Part shown: in pieces, positions 6,711-17,600 of the stretch
How the letters are laid out: every line of letters begins with the position of its first letter
Position numbering within the stretch: the first letter of the stretch is position 1
Assembly: GCA_965223485.1 (NCBI GenBank)
Contig: OZ244993.1
Coordinates: forward strand, 2,852,001 to 2,916,000
Length of the DNA stretch: 64,000 nt
Direction: 5' to 3'
From: VXPQ01 sp965223485
GTDB lineage: Bacteria; Bacteroidota; Rhodothermia; Rhodothermales; VXPQ01
Made by a program: the position numbers and the translations under genes
The notes under the pieces: model-generated
The model's database searches: none
What the model was told of the DNA's origin: nothing
Seen by the model: only the letters and a program-made list of their open reading frames with translations

Positions 6711-9700
6711 TCAAAGGTCAAAGTCGAAGAGAAGCCCGAAATGCCACAACAACTCATGCCCGTACCGGACAAAACGGCTGCCGTCCACCGTCAGAAAATC
6801 CTCGTCCGGTTCGAACGTGAACGTGTCCAGTCCGTAGGTTGCGCTGACAAAGAACGCAGTGGGCAAGAGGTAAAAGGAACCGAGCCCGACACGCAGTTCC
6901 ATACCGATGTCGCGCCGCATGTCCGCGGCCTTCGGCGCCCCCTCGCTCCAGGCAAGCGCCGCGTCCGCGTAGACGCGGCCATATACCTTGTCGAAATAAG
7001 CGAACAGCGCTTGCTTCGACACATGGGACCATATCGGAAAATGATAGGCCACCTGCAACCATAAGGTTTCGTTGCCTCCCAGGGAATAAAACGGATATCC
7101 CCTTGCGCGCAGCAGGCCGCCCACATAGTCGTTGTAAAAATCGTCCACCTCAGCCCCGAGAAGGGTGCTGCCGCGCAGCCGAACCCCCAGACCATGGCTC
7201 GCGGAGGCAGGCAAACCCGGAAGCCGGAAGCCTGCCCGGGCATCAAGGGTGAGCCGGTGGTTGCGCCCCCTTTCGTACGAGGGCACAAGTACGCCGTCCT
7301 CCACGTCGAACCGCTGCAGCAAGCGACCCGATTCGACTTCGTAATGCACATCGGCGCGTATCTGTTGAGGCAACACATTGCTGTGTCGGTGGAGCTTTTG
7401 GGTCTGGAACCGGGCGCCTGCCGTAAACGCGCGCCCGATAAAATACCGGGAACCCGTACCGGGTACGAAGCCTTTTTCCTCCGTAGAGAAAAACCGCTCG
7501 GTGGAAACGCGGTAAGGGCTGTACCGGTATCCGGCCTCAAGCAGCAGGGTCTTGTTCACTTTGCTGCGGGCGTAGATATTGCCTTCCCACAAGCTGTAGG
7601 CAATGTCCACCTGCGTCGTATCCGGATAGCAAGCCGTACAGGGAAATTCCTCGATCCGAAGCCCGTTCTCCACATTCCGCCGGATGTTATACAGTTCAAT
7701 GGAAAACTGCGGCGCCCACCGTTTCGGCAAAAACCCGAAGCCGCGGTTGTACGCGATGGTAAGGAAGGCGTCGCGCTCCATTTTCAGGAGATTGGAGGGC
7801 GCCAGAAAATCGCCTGCCCCCTTGGCGTTTCCGGAGCCCGGACCCACCATGATCCCGCCGAAGAACGACATCTCTTCGAGCATCTCGCGTGAATTCACAT
7901 ACACGCCCAGTTTGGTCGTGCGCAGGAGATGCTCCCCCAGGGAGCGTTTCGGAAGACGCGCCCCCAACGATTGCCCGCGCCGGGACACGTAGTTGTCGAT
8001 ACGCAGAACAGGAAAAAATCCGATCGGAGTAAACACATTCCGGTATTTCTCCACACCCCCCGACGACGCCGCTTCTTCCGTTTCCGGCTCCGCCTCCTGT
8101 CCGATGTTCGCATCGCCTCGCCTCCCGCGCACCCGCAACACGGTCTCCCCGTCGAACGGGCGAATATCCGTATCGTCGAACGCATTGAGCGTCGACCACC
8201 GGGACGCAAGCACCGGATCCGGCTCCCCCTTCCCGGTAATGGCAGGCGGGGCATACGCTGCCGGATCCGGAATGGATACAGGGCGATCCAGCATGGCAAT
8301 GTGGTAGCCGTCCGCATCGTACCGTGCAAACGCCATAGCGCCGTCGGGAGCAAGACCAGGCATGAAGGCGCCCCCTGCTACGTTGGTCAGCGCCTCAGGA
8401 GAAGTACCGGATACGGCGCCCTTGTCGTCCAGCCGCATCCGGTAGACGTTGAAAATCCCCGACGGGTCCGATGCGTAGTACAACCAGCTTCCCGAGGCGT
8501 CGAACGCAGGAGAACGTTCGTCCGCATCCGAGACCAGCACCTCCTCCGGAGTGGAGGAACTCTCATCGACCGCAACCCTGTAGAGGTCTCGTCCGCCGCC
8601 CCGCGAAAGCGTCAGGTAAATCCATGCGCCGTCCGGGCGCCAGACCGGCTCGGCTGCCTGTGTGCCGTCGTCATAGTGCGTGATGCTCCGCGTTTGCCCG
8701 CTCGCCACATCAAGCAGGTACAGATTGGCGCTACCGTCGGATTGCCTCAGAAAGGCGATCTTCGAGCCGTCCGGGCTGTAAGCGGGCGCCGCCGCGCGCA
8801 GGTTGCGCGTCAGCCGCTCCGCTTTCTTCGTTTCCGGATCGAACCGGTACAGGTCCGAAAATAGATACCCCTCCGAATTGGTTTTCGTGCGGGCGTATAC
8901 AAGATGATCCCCATCGGGGTGCCAGGTTACGGCCCCCCCCACGCCGGCTTTCGCCTTTTGCGCATAGCCCAGCGAACACACGGACTGAGCACCGCCCCCG
9001 CCCTGATATCGGCCTGCCGCCGCCGTCCCGTGTGGCAGTTTCAGGCCCTCCAGTTGGTACGCCTCCGTCTCGCCGGTCTCCCGATCCAGAATGTACAGGG
9101 AAGACAGGTTGTAGTGTTCGCCCTTGTTCGATACGTAGGCAAGGCGGCGCCCATCGGGCGAAAAACGGGGGTAAAAATTGCTGAATCCTTCTGCCTCGAT
9201 CAGGCGTCCTTCGACCATATGGTCCCGAATGGGACCAATGCGCTCCTCGTATTCGCGGCGGAGCGTCCCCATCCAGTCCGCATAGATGCTGGCCGCATCA
9301 CGGCCTGTTGCCTCCTTCAGGGCCTTCTCAACATTCCAGGTGTCCCATTTTCCGAGCCCGGAAGTCAACCGGCGCAGTATGTCCTCCCCGTACGTGGCGG
9401 CAAGATAGTGCGTGAACGCGAACCCCTGATTGTATACCGCCTCGCGCAGCAAGCTGGAATGGGAATAAAATCCCCCCATCTCGGCAAGGGTCAGTTCTTC
9501 GCCGGCCAGCACCCGGGTCCGCAGCACCATATCGCGGTGGGTATCCCAGTGATCGTAGTGCATGAACGCGCGCTGGTACTGCGCCGTCCCCTCCGCCAGC
9601 CAGGCCGGATTGTTGAGCGTCGGTACAGGGTACGTGACGATCACGTCGGGATAGCCGTACAGCACGTCAGGCCGCTTCACATCCTCGTAATCCAGATACT

Positions 9701-10250
9701 GGAAATACAGGAAGGGAAACCGGCGACCCGCCTTCATCGTCGCCTGCACCTGCACCATGTGCGTAAATTCGTGAGCGATCACATTGCGCAGCCAGTTGTG
9801 GTCGCCGCGAAGCGGGGAATCCAGTGCAGGGGCCCATATCTCGATCTTGTTGTCAAAGAAGTAGGCGGCGCCGTTGGAATAATCCTCAAAATCCTTGAGT
9901 ACGAACGTCACCTTGCCGTCGGGCCGGTACTGGTACAACGAAGTGATCGGGGCATATATTTCTTCTGCAATGCGGGCAACGACCCGAGCCGTCCGGCTAC
10001 TTCCCTGGTCCGCCCCGTCATGATGAAAAACCACCCTGAAATGCTCGGTTTCAAGGGTGTACCAGTCCAATGCGGGGCGAGTGAAATCGTATAAGCCCAC
10101 GATGCTTTGCGCTTGAACCGCCGGAGCGCCGCCAACGAGCGGCATACCGGCCAGCGCGACCGCAAAGGCCACCCGCACCGGCGCAAAGCGCCCCGCATAC
10201 CGGCGCCATGCTCCCCGCACCCTGCCGTATGTATGTAACCCGGTTTTCAT
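6711..10250 (-). CDS. Envelope protein: gluzincin-like domain, TolB-type propeller, barrel-like C-terminus
   Basis: The start is ATG 10250 (about 1179 residues), just after the upstream stop; the longer frame would overlap that gene. A signal peptide ends near AVQAQ (residue 48). Residues 70-350 form a peptidase-MA-like domain with HEFTH (160-164) and a second-helix WLAEGTAQY (E220), so all three zinc ligands and the catalytic Glu are present. Residues about 365-700 carry repeated FSPDGRRLAYVS, YSPDGSKIAFL and WRPDGAWIYLT blades of a TolB/WD40-like propeller. The last roughly 400 residues alternate polar and aromatic residues like an outer-membrane barrel. Substrate and role are unknown; a surface peptidase working with T9SS cargo is possible. 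Confidence 0.75.
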   Translation of the reverse strand: MKTGLHTYGRVRGAWRRYAGRFAPVRVAFAVALAGMPLVGGAPAVQAQSIVGLYDFTRPALDWYTLETEHFRVVFHHDGADQGSSRTARVVARIAEEIYAPITSLYQYRPDGKVTFVLKDFEDYSNGAAYFFDNKIEIWAPALDSPLRGDHNWLRNVIAHEFTHMVQVQATMKAGRRFPFLYFQYLDYEDVKRPDVLYGYPDVIVTYPVPTLNNPAWLAEGTAQYQRAFMHYDHWDTHRDMVLRTRVLAGEELTLAEMGGFYSHSSLLREAVYNQGFAFTHYLAATYGEDILRRLTSGLGKWDTWNVEKALKEATGRDAASIYADWMGTLRREYEERIGPIRDHMVEGRLIEAEGFSNFYPRFSPDGRRLAYVSNKGEHYNLSSLYILDRETGETEAYQLEGLKLPHGTAAAGRYQGGGGAQSVCSLGYAQKAKAGVGGAVTWHPDGDHLVYARTKTNSEGYLFSDLYRFDPETKKAERLTRNLRAAAPAYSPDGSKIAFLRQSDGSANLYLLDVASGQTRSITHYDDGTQAAEPVWRPDGAWIYLTLSRGGGRDLYRVAVDESSSTPEEVLVSDADERSPAFDASGSWLYYASDPSGIFNVYRMRLDDKGAVSGTSPEALTNVAGGAFMPGLAPDGAMAFARYDADGYHIAMLDRPVSIPDPAAYAPPAITGKGEPDPVLASRWSTLNAFDDTDIRPFDGETVLRVRGRRGDANIGQEAEPETEEAASSGGVEKYRNVFTPIGFFPVLRIDNYVSRRGQSLGARLPKRSLGEHLLRTTKLGVYVNSREMLEEMSFFGGIMVGPGSGNAKGAGDFLAPSNLLKMERDAFLTIAYNRGFGFLPKRWAPQFSIELYNIRRNVENGLRIEEFPCTACYPDTTQVDIAYSLWEGNIYARSKVNKTLLLEAGYRYSPYRVSTERFFSTEEKGFVPGTGSRYFIGRAFTAGARFQTQKLHRHSNVLPQQIRADVHYEVESGRLLQRFDVEDGVLVPSYERGRNHRLTLDARAGFRLPGLPASASHGLGVRLRGSTLLGAEVDDFYNDYVGGLLRARGYPFYSLGGNETLWLQVAYHFPIWSHVSKQALFAYFDKVYGRVYADAALAWSEGAPKAADMRRDIGMELRVGLGSFYLLPTAFFVSATYGLDTFTFEPDEDFLTVDGSRFVRYGHELLWHFGLLFDFDL

Positions 10251-10251
10251 C

Positions 10252-13200
10252 TTACCGAATAACCGCCATCTTGATGAGTTTGGTGGCCCGGGTCCCGTCG
10301 GTCGCCTTTGCCGTGAAGCGTGCGAAATACAGACCGCTCTGCACGTTGGCCTGCCAAACCGTTTCCGTCGGGATACCCCCAACGATGCTGCCCATATCCA
10401 CATCGCCCACCTGGGCGCCGCCCGCGTCCAGAATTGTCACGCGCACCTGGGCGTCGCGGGACGTCCGGATGCGCAAGTGGGTAATGTCCCCGTCTATCGG
10501 ATTGGGCCAGTTGTAGGTCTCTTTCGAATCGATCAACCCCTCCGGTACAAGCGGATCGGCCCGCTCCTCCAGTGCCGTAAAACTGTTCTGGGCGCCGGAA
10601 CCGTACAACTCCCCCCACCAGATTTCCGAGATGGGAGGGATTCGCCACGCTTTTGCAAAGCCGGTCGTGGATATGGCTATGATGCGATCGCCGAGAAGCA
10701 ACGGCGTCGTATGGACAGCATCCCCGGCTTCAAGCGGGAAGGGCGCTGCCGCCTGCCCACCGGCCCCAACCGCGTATAAATACCCATCCGTTGCCGCGGC
10801 AAGCACCGTCCACCCTTCGGCCCCTTCGAACCGGAATACGAGCGGCTGGGCGACAATGCGAGCCGGAAGCGTGACCGGAAATCCGGCTGCCAACGCCCCG
10901 GATTGCGTAAATGCGAAGATCGTGGAATCCATCGCCGCAAGCACATCGAGGCGGTCGTCCCCATCCACATCCACGAGCACCGGGTAGTCCGAAAGCACGC
11001 CTTTACCGGCCCTCCCGGTGGACGCGGCCACCGCCCGTACGTCGATACGCCGCGTTACGCCGCCCGGCGCAAGCAGCAGCATCCCCCCCGTTCCAGTGAG
11101 CGGAAGCACCGCCATGCTGCCGGCGCGCTCCCTGCCTACCGCCGGACTACCGATTCCGGAAGCGGGATCCACCGTATAATTCCAGGCCGTCCCGTCGATT
11201 TCGACGCCTCCGGATTCAAAGACCACAGGCGCTGCGCGCCCTGCCGGACCGCGCCACGCGGCAAGCGCCACCGCTCCCCCGGACTTGCCCGGAACGACCC
11301 GGACTCCGGACGCAGACGCCTGTACATGCACACCCCCCGTTTCCCCATCAAGAAGCACATGCCATGTATCATCGCTTTCCGCCGGTACATGTACGATCGG
11401 AGAAATCGGGCGCCCGGCGCCTGCCTCGGGAGGAAGTTCCCAAACGGCCTCAGGCGCATCGAACGGCTCTCCAAGGTCCCGCACGACGATGGCGCAGCGC
11501 TCGTCACCGCCATCCATCCTGCATTCGAACGTAGCCATGCGGTTGCCCGGAGCCACGGCAGGGGACGCTGCCGTAGGAACGCGTCCTGCCGGCGCCGCAA
11601 GCCCCCGTGTTGCAACGGCCACGCTATCCAGCCCGTATATCAGCAGGTGGTCCTCCGTTTTCGATACTTTGGACCCGGCGGGAAGCGACATGAGCGCACC
11701 GTGCAATGCCCGCAATTCCGGCGCATCGACCGGGGCTGCCCCGCCCACGGTTTCTCGCTGGTATACGAACGACATGTCGGCGCCGGGCGGGGAAAACGCA
11801 TCCAGCACCACGAAACTGGGCCCGCCGGCGTTCGTCTCGCTGCCGGGATAAGTATCCGGCCCGAAGCGGTTCCGGTACAGCCCATTTGGAGGTGCAAAAG
11901 GATTTCCCTCATAGAAGAAATCATATGGGGCGCCCAAATACCGCCGGTTCCCGAATAAACCCCTCGACGGATAGCCAATATCCTGCGGCCCGTCCGCCTC
12001 TTCAAGATCGATGGCGCGCTCCTCACCCACATTGACGGCATGATCCGCCAGCCCGGCCCGCAACCGCCGCTCATCCACATGCCAGATCAGCACACCCCCG
12101 TTCAGCTCAATCTCGTCGTCCTCGCTATCCACGCCGCCCGGAAGCGCCCAGTCGTACCCGTCCGCCCCTACCACCACGCCCCCGACAAAGCCGGTAGTCG
12201 TCACGCTGTTGAAGAGCGAGTCTCCGTTGTTCACGTGCTGTTCGACAATATGCCCCTCTTTAAGCACGCGCAGCGTCAGGCCGTCCCCTTCCGGATCCCG
12301 GTAACGGTTTTCGACCAGAAAATATTCGGCGTCCGAAACGAGTACGCGCGCCGACTCGGAAGCATCCGGGAGCGAGACGGCGCGAAGCCGGACGGTCTGC
12401 GGACCGTCCCCGGTAATATCCACCGGATCCGTCCACCCCAGAAAGTATTTCGTCCACGCCATGGGCTCGGGCGGGAGAAGCCCGCTGTATGCAAAAATTC
12501 CCTGCGCATCCATCAGGCCGAACGGCCCGATGGCGCTTTGCCCGCTCTCCGTATCAAACAGGTCCGGTACACCCAGAAAATTGAAAAAACTGGCCGCCAG
12601 CAGGCCATTGATGGAGAGTTCAAGCAGATACCGGTCCCCGCTAAAGGGATCCGTACCAGGACGAGTTTCAGTGCGCGGAACGATCATGGAGTGATCGACA
12701 GGAAATCCGTGAAACGTCGCCCCCCCGGCGCCGAGCCTGTTCAGCGATTCCGCATCGAAAAAGATCGAAGGCAAATCTTCCGGTGTTCTGTCCAGCGAGG
12801 TGCTGGAAAGCTCCGTATCCCGTCCCACACCGGCATGAAAAAGGAGAAGCGCCGTACGCCCCGGTGTAAACCCGCTCATATCGAAGTCGATGTCCGCTTC
12901 TGCGAACGTCCAGGCGTCATGCACCAGGCGCGCCAGTTTCGCCCGCTCGGCGTCGCTATCGGCGTCGAGCCCCGTAGGTGCATAGGCTCCTATAGACCGG
13001 GGAAGCTGCACCGCGCCGGGCACAAGGTGCGTGCGCACTACCGTTTCGCCATCGGAAACGCGCGCCACGTAATCTTCCAGAAAAGCAAGATGCGCCTCGA
13101 AGTAGGCGGCGTCATGGGGCAGGGGATCGATCAGGGGCTCGATCCCCTGGTACGGATCGCCTGCGAACGTACCGTCGCCGGTCGAAAAACGGGTCGTGTC

Positions 13201-13377
13201 CGGCTGGAACTCGACACGGAGCGCCACCACGTCATAAGCGGACGCCGCAGGCTTGCGGAGCGGTCCGGAATGAACCTGCGCATGCCCTGGCGCCGACCAC
13301 CCGACTGCCGCCCAGGCAAGTGCAGGCAAAAGAAGGAGCCGCATCGCATCGCCGCCGATCATGCACATCCTCGCCAT
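10252..13377 (-). CDS. M6-like secreted protein with inactivated zinc site and T9SS-type C-terminal domain
   Basis: The start is uncertain: ATG at 13377, 13362 or 13344; the last gives a clean signal peptide MRLLLLPALAWAAVGWSAPGHAQ. Numbered from 13377, the region 250-320 follows the M6 (immune inhibitor A) pattern: LGVPDLFD (268-275), IGPFGLMD, then a PMAWTKYFLGW block. Active enzymes have HEFGH just before LGLPDLYD. Here the aligned residues are ASFFN (262-266), so the two His and the Glu are gone. A long beta-rich middle with DVDGDDRLDVLAAMD (an FG-GAP-like repeat) follows. The end is NWPNPIDGD...GLYFARFTA, a FlgD-like T9SS sorting domain. It lies between porV and the gluzincin/propeller gene. 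Confidence 0.7.
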   Translation of the reverse strand: MARMCMIGGDAMRLLLLPALAWAAVGWSAPGHAQVHSGPLRKPAASAYDVVALRVEFQPDTTRFSTGDGTFAGDPYQGIEPLIDPLPHDAAYFEAHLAFLEDYVARVSDGETVVRTHLVPGAVQLPRSIGAYAPTGLDADSDAERAKLARLVHDAWTFAEADIDFDMSGFTPGRTALLLFHAGVGRDTELSSTSLDRTPEDLPSIFFDAESLNRLGAGGATFHGFPVDHSMIVPRTETRPGTDPFSGDRYLLELSINGLLAASFFNFLGVPDLFDTESGQSAIGPFGLMDAQGIFAYSGLLPPEPMAWTKYFLGWTDPVDITGDGPQTVRLRAVSLPDASESARVLVSDAEYFLVENRYRDPEGDGLTLRVLKEGHIVEQHVNNGDSLFNSVTTTGFVGGVVVGADGYDWALPGGVDSEDDEIELNGGVLIWHVDERRLRAGLADHAVNVGEERAIDLEEADGPQDIGYPSRGLFGNRRYLGAPYDFFYEGNPFAPPNGLYRNRFGPDTYPGSETNAGGPSFVVLDAFSPPGADMSFVYQRETVGGAAPVDAPELRALHGALMSLPAGSKVSKTEDHLLIYGLDSVAVATRGLAAPAGRVPTAASPAVAPGNRMATFECRMDGGDERCAIVVRDLGEPFDAPEAVWELPPEAGAGRPISPIVHVPAESDDTWHVLLDGETGGVHVQASASGVRVVPGKSGGAVALAAWRGPAGRAAPVVFESGGVEIDGTAWNYTVDPASGIGSPAVGRERAGSMAVLPLTGTGGMLLLAPGGVTRRIDVRAVAASTGRAGKGVLSDYPVLVDVDGDDRLDVLAAMDSTIFAFTQSGALAAGFPVTLPARIVAQPLVFRFEGAEGWTVLAAATDGYLYAVGAGGQAAAPFPLEAGDAVHTTPLLLGDRIIAISTTGFAKAWRIPPISEIWWGELYGSGAQNSFTALEERADPLVPEGLIDSKETYNWPNPIDGDITHLRIRTSRDAQVRVTILDAGGAQVGDVDMGSIVGGIPTETVWQANVQSGLYFARFTAKATDGTRATKLIKMAVIR

Positions 13378-13411
13378 ATACGGCTCATGGAAAAGCGGAT
13401 GCGGGGGGCGC

Positions 13412-14593
13412 TCAACGCAGGAAATTCACGAGAAGAGAAAACCGCATCGTGTTCGCCAATGGGTGATTCTCCTCCAGCGCATAGATGTACGAAAAGTCGG
13501 CCCCGATGATGTTCCACCGGACGCCTGAGCCGAAGGTCAGAAACTTTCTGTTGCCGAAATACGGGTTCTCGTAAAAATACCCGGCGCGAAGCGCAAACAG
13601 CTCCCGGTACCAGTATTCGAAACCCATACTGATGGTCATCTGATCGAATGCACTGAGCGTCTCAAGGGCGGCCTCTGTCGCACCATTTGTTGTACTCTTG
13701 CATACACTGGTGCATACCTCAATGGACTGCCAGCCGGAAAAGATCGCTTTGTAGAACGGATCTGCTTCTCGGGTGGAGGGGGTGGAGGAGTCTGAGTCAT
13801 CCTCCGAGGTGTGAACACGAATCAGCGTTTTGTTGAAATCCTGCGTGAGCGTCAGTTTGTTATACTCGTCGAAATCGAACGTAACGGCATACCCGAACCG
13901 AAGATTCTGGGGAATGGGGTCGGCCTGCCCCTGATCCGAATATTGGATCTTCGGGCCCATATTGGCAAGGTTGAATCCGAGATCAACACCCACCTCTGCA
14001 CTACCGGCCTGGAAGCGGGGCACACTGTACAAAGCTGCAAGATCGAAACCGATCGTTACGCCGGCGCGCGTTTCCTGCGCTCCCACACTCTGCCCCGGCG
14101 CAAGATTCGAATAGATCAAGCGGATGCCCGTGCCCAGGGATAGGTCTTTCAACACATTCGTCCCGTAGGAAGCGCCCGCGGCAAGATCGTACGACTTGAA
14201 GTCACCTGTGGGGTTGTTTTGGGCGTCGCGGCCTTCGTGTTCGCCAAGAAACAGGTACGTCAGATGTGCCCCGAAGGTACCAATGCGGTCTACCCGATGC
14301 TTGACGGTCAGGTACTCATAGAAAAGACCCGCATTGAACTCCGGAAGCCAGTTGGAATGGGTTAGCGAAATCTCCGTACCATCCTGCCGGGCAAGACCCG
14401 CCGGATTCCAGAAGATCGCGTTGGCGTTGTCTGCGATGGCAACTCCTGTATTTCCCATGCCCGCTGAACGGCTATCCGGCTCGATCTGCAGAAAAACCAC
14501 GGCGGCTCCACCAACCTGTGCATGAGCCGCCTGCCCGACGACGGATGCGCAAAGCACGGTGAAGGTAGCCGCGGCAAGAAATTTTCGGCTCAT
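13412..14593 (-). CDS. porV: PorV-family T9SS outer-membrane protein
   Basis: I chose ATG 14593 (393 residues, MSRKFLAAATF signal peptide); an in-frame ATG at 14629 adds 12 residues. After the signal, FLQIEPDSRSAGMGNTGVAIADNANAIFWNPAGLA is the strongly conserved N-terminal signature of the PorV/PorQ (UPF0164, FadL-like barrel) family. The rest is amphipathic strand-rich, with the C-terminal MRFSLLVNFLR. PorV shuttles folded cargo from the translocon to the PorU sortase on the cell surface. Adjacency to porU supports PorV rather than PorQ. A loop with two Cys (EVCTSVCKS) is unusual. Confidence 0.85.
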   Translation of the reverse strand: MSRKFLAAATFTVLCASVVGQAAHAQVGGAAVVFLQIEPDSRSAGMGNTGVAIADNANAIFWNPAGLARQDGTEISLTHSNWLPEFNAGLFYEYLTVKHRVDRIGTFGAHLTYLFLGEHEGRDAQNNPTGDFKSYDLAAGASYGTNVLKDLSLGTGIRLIYSNLAPGQSVGAQETRAGVTIGFDLAALYSVPRFQAGSAEVGVDLGFNLANMGPKIQYSDQGQADPIPQNLRFGYAVTFDFDEYNKLTLTQDFNKTLIRVHTSEDDSDSSTPSTREADPFYKAIFSGWQSIEVCTSVCKSTTNGATEAALETLSAFDQMTISMGFEYWYRELFALRAGYFYENPYFGNRKFLTFGSGVRWNIIGADFSYIYALEENHPLANTMRFSLLVNFLR

Positions 14594-14678
14594 GTCAATG
14601 TACCTGCTGCTTTCGTTGAATGGCTGCATGATTGGTTCTCAAGGGGCAAAAAAAGGTTCCAGATGGCTATGTGCAGGA

Positions 14679-17600
14679 CTATCGGATGATGGCCAGCTTT
14701 TCTATGTGTTCGGATACGGAACGGCCGCCGTCCGGCTGGTCCACGCGCACCCGTACCTTGTACAGGTAAATGCCGGAGGCAAGAAGGTTCATATCCTCGT
14801 CCCGCCCATCCCAGACTACCTGTACGGGACCGGCTGTCAAAACCCCGGAAGGCAACGCCTCTTCCGTATCGATGGTACGGACCGGGCGTCCGGACAGAGC
14901 ATAAATACGTACCTGCACGGAAGCGGCGCTACCCGTCGGCTGGTTATGCTCGAACACGAAACGTGTCTGGCCGCTCGTCGGGTTCGGGTAATTGTACACA
15001 TTTTCCAACACCACGTCCTGTGTGGAAGCTACCACGAAATCCAGTGATTCGACATTCGAATTATTGAGCACATCCCAGGCGCGCACCGACAACGAGTGCG
15101 GGCCGTCGGCCAACCCGTCCGTATAACTCCTGAACGAATATTCAACGCGGCCGCTTCGGAACGAACCGGGATCGCTTTCGAAGCGGCTGCCTATGTCTAC
15201 GGCGGTGCGCTCGTCTCCATCGACAACCAGCAGCATCTCGTGCCCCACACCCGTTCCTACCGTATTGATGCCGCTGTCGTCACGCAGCTTCACGATAAGG
15301 CGGGGATCTGCCGGGGTCAGTCCGCCGGAAACAAACGTGGTGTCGTTCAGAAAGAGGGAAATATCCGGCCCGACGTGGTCATCGGGCAACGTGGCGGCGG
15401 TCCCGCCGACCACGACTTGCTCCGTATAGCCGGCGGCATGTTCGGAGGCATTGCGTACATAGACGCTCACGCGCCCGGGTTCGTTGCTGTAGGAAATATC
15501 TTTGGGCACCACGAACGTGGCGCTGAAACGACCCGAGGTTACCGGTACCGTACCGCGCCAGAGCAGATCCTTCCGAACCGTATAGTAATCCCGGGACAGG
15601 ACAGAGCGATCGGGCACGTTGATACGGCGCTCTGCATCGAAAACCACAAAGTGCGCCTGCCCTTCGAAGCCTGGATCCACCGCTCCCGCAGTCGTGCGCA
15701 CATTACCCTCGATGGTCACTTTGTCCAGCGCCCGGAGGGCGGGCATATTCTCAACAGGCGTTCCGTTCACCCGCTCGACCACGGCCTCGCGCGAAGGATA
15801 CCCGAGGCGCAGCGTCGGATCGCCCAGCAGATTGAACTTGCGATTGTTAGCCTGCAAACCCGCCTGGGTATTCTTCGTGCTCACCATAACATCGCCCAAC
15901 CGGCGGGGCCTTCCGTCCTGTGCAGGTTTGAACAGTTCCCTGTTCAGCGCCCGGTTCAGTCCCACATTCAAAGCGTTCAATGCCGAATCCGTGAAGACCA
16001 AACGTACTGTCGTCATCAGCGCAATCGCTCCCCCTGATTCATTGAGCAGCAGAACTTCCGCAGCGCTTTGCTCCCTGGACAGATCCCACCACCCGTAAGA
16101 ACAGGTCGCAGTAATGAACAGCGGCATGCGGTCATAATTGCGCAACTCCTGCCCATCTTCGAGGGTGAAAATTCTTTCCTGAGCGAGGCCGTCCTCCCCC
16201 CCGTGCCCGCTGTAATTCATGACCAGTACGCCGTCGTCCAGGTACTCCAGGATGTCCCGCTCGACCTCGGGCAGACGCCAGCCGTTGGCGAATTCCCGTT
16301 TATAAGAAATACCATACACCTTGCGCAGATCGATCTGCGGATACTCCTGTGCAAGCAATTCGGCCACCACATCCGTATTCTGCGTATGCAGGTCCGGATG
16401 CGTTTCTTTCACTGCCCGGAGCCCGTTGTACGCATCGTCAGCCACAAGCAGATACCGCCTGCGCCAGGAACCGTATGTGGCAGGATTCTCGTAATGCTTG
16501 ATTTTGGCCACCATGGCAGCAGCTTCTTCCGGAGTCTGCACAGGAAACCGCCCGATGCCTATATCGATACGTTCCCGACCCGGCAGCCGCCCCGAGCCGC
16601 CAGTCCAAACCCATATTCCCTCGTCCGCGTCCAGTAAGCCGAAGTAATCGTCGCTGGTGTAGGTTTCGATCGGATCGAACGATTCTTCCGTTTCGTAGGG
16701 CGGGATCCAGTTTTCGAGGATAACCTCGTCGGGGTCGAGGCCCAGATTGCGATAATTGAAGTGCCCGTCTCCGAAGAGCAAGGCATATCGGAACGGCCTG
16801 CCGGCTTCGTTACCCCTGTCGTACAAAAAACGCAGGTAATCGCGCAAACCGCGCATGTCCACAAGCCCTCCGGAAAACTCATTGTATATCTTGCGAATGT
16901 CCGTCACCAGCACATCGAGCCCGTCCTTGCGGCGGTGCTCTGCCAGTTCGTCTGCAGCGGAACGAAATGCATCAGGCGCTACAATCACGAAATCCGGATA
17001 TCCGGCGAGTCCGTGCAGATTCTGCGAAGCGACGCGCTGCGCGTTTTCTGCGCGAAGCGGCCGGGTCGCCGACGGACGAAACGCCGCCAGTTCGCGCGGA
17101 GTGGATGCATCGGCCGCCTGCACCCGGACGCGCCAGGCGTTCCCGGTCGAACGCACCTCAAGACTGCGCACATTGCCGGGTTCCGTCACGTCCCACACCT
17201 GTGGCTCAGCGGCAAATCCTTCCAGAACAAATTCGAACGCCCCCGTTTCGCCCCCGGGTGTACTGAAATGGAGCGAGTCGCCGGCTGCCCGCAGGCTCTT
17301 CGGATAGAATACCCGCAGCCAGTCCACGGCAGCCTGCGCATCATTCTCGGCGCCCCCCTCCAGAGCCATCGAAAGATGCAGGGGGTCGCCGGCGCCCGTG
17401 TCGCGCTCGAACGCGGCGATGCCGGGAACCGCAATGGTAGTAGTCTCGCCATCAAATGAAATACCGCGAGCCGCCCGAAGAGAACCCACAAACGCGCCAT
17501 CCGACTCGAAACGCACCGCGGCGGCAGGATTGGAGCGGATAGCCACCCGCGCCTGATAGCGAACAGGTCCTTGCAGGAGGCCCGGCAGCATCAGATTCTC

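Noticed and set aside
12040..13509. Long open frame (489 codons) on the plus strand
   Set aside because: It lies entirely antisense to the M6-like gene and porV, has an Arg/His-rich nonsense composition and no family features. GC-rich coding strands often leave such open shadows.
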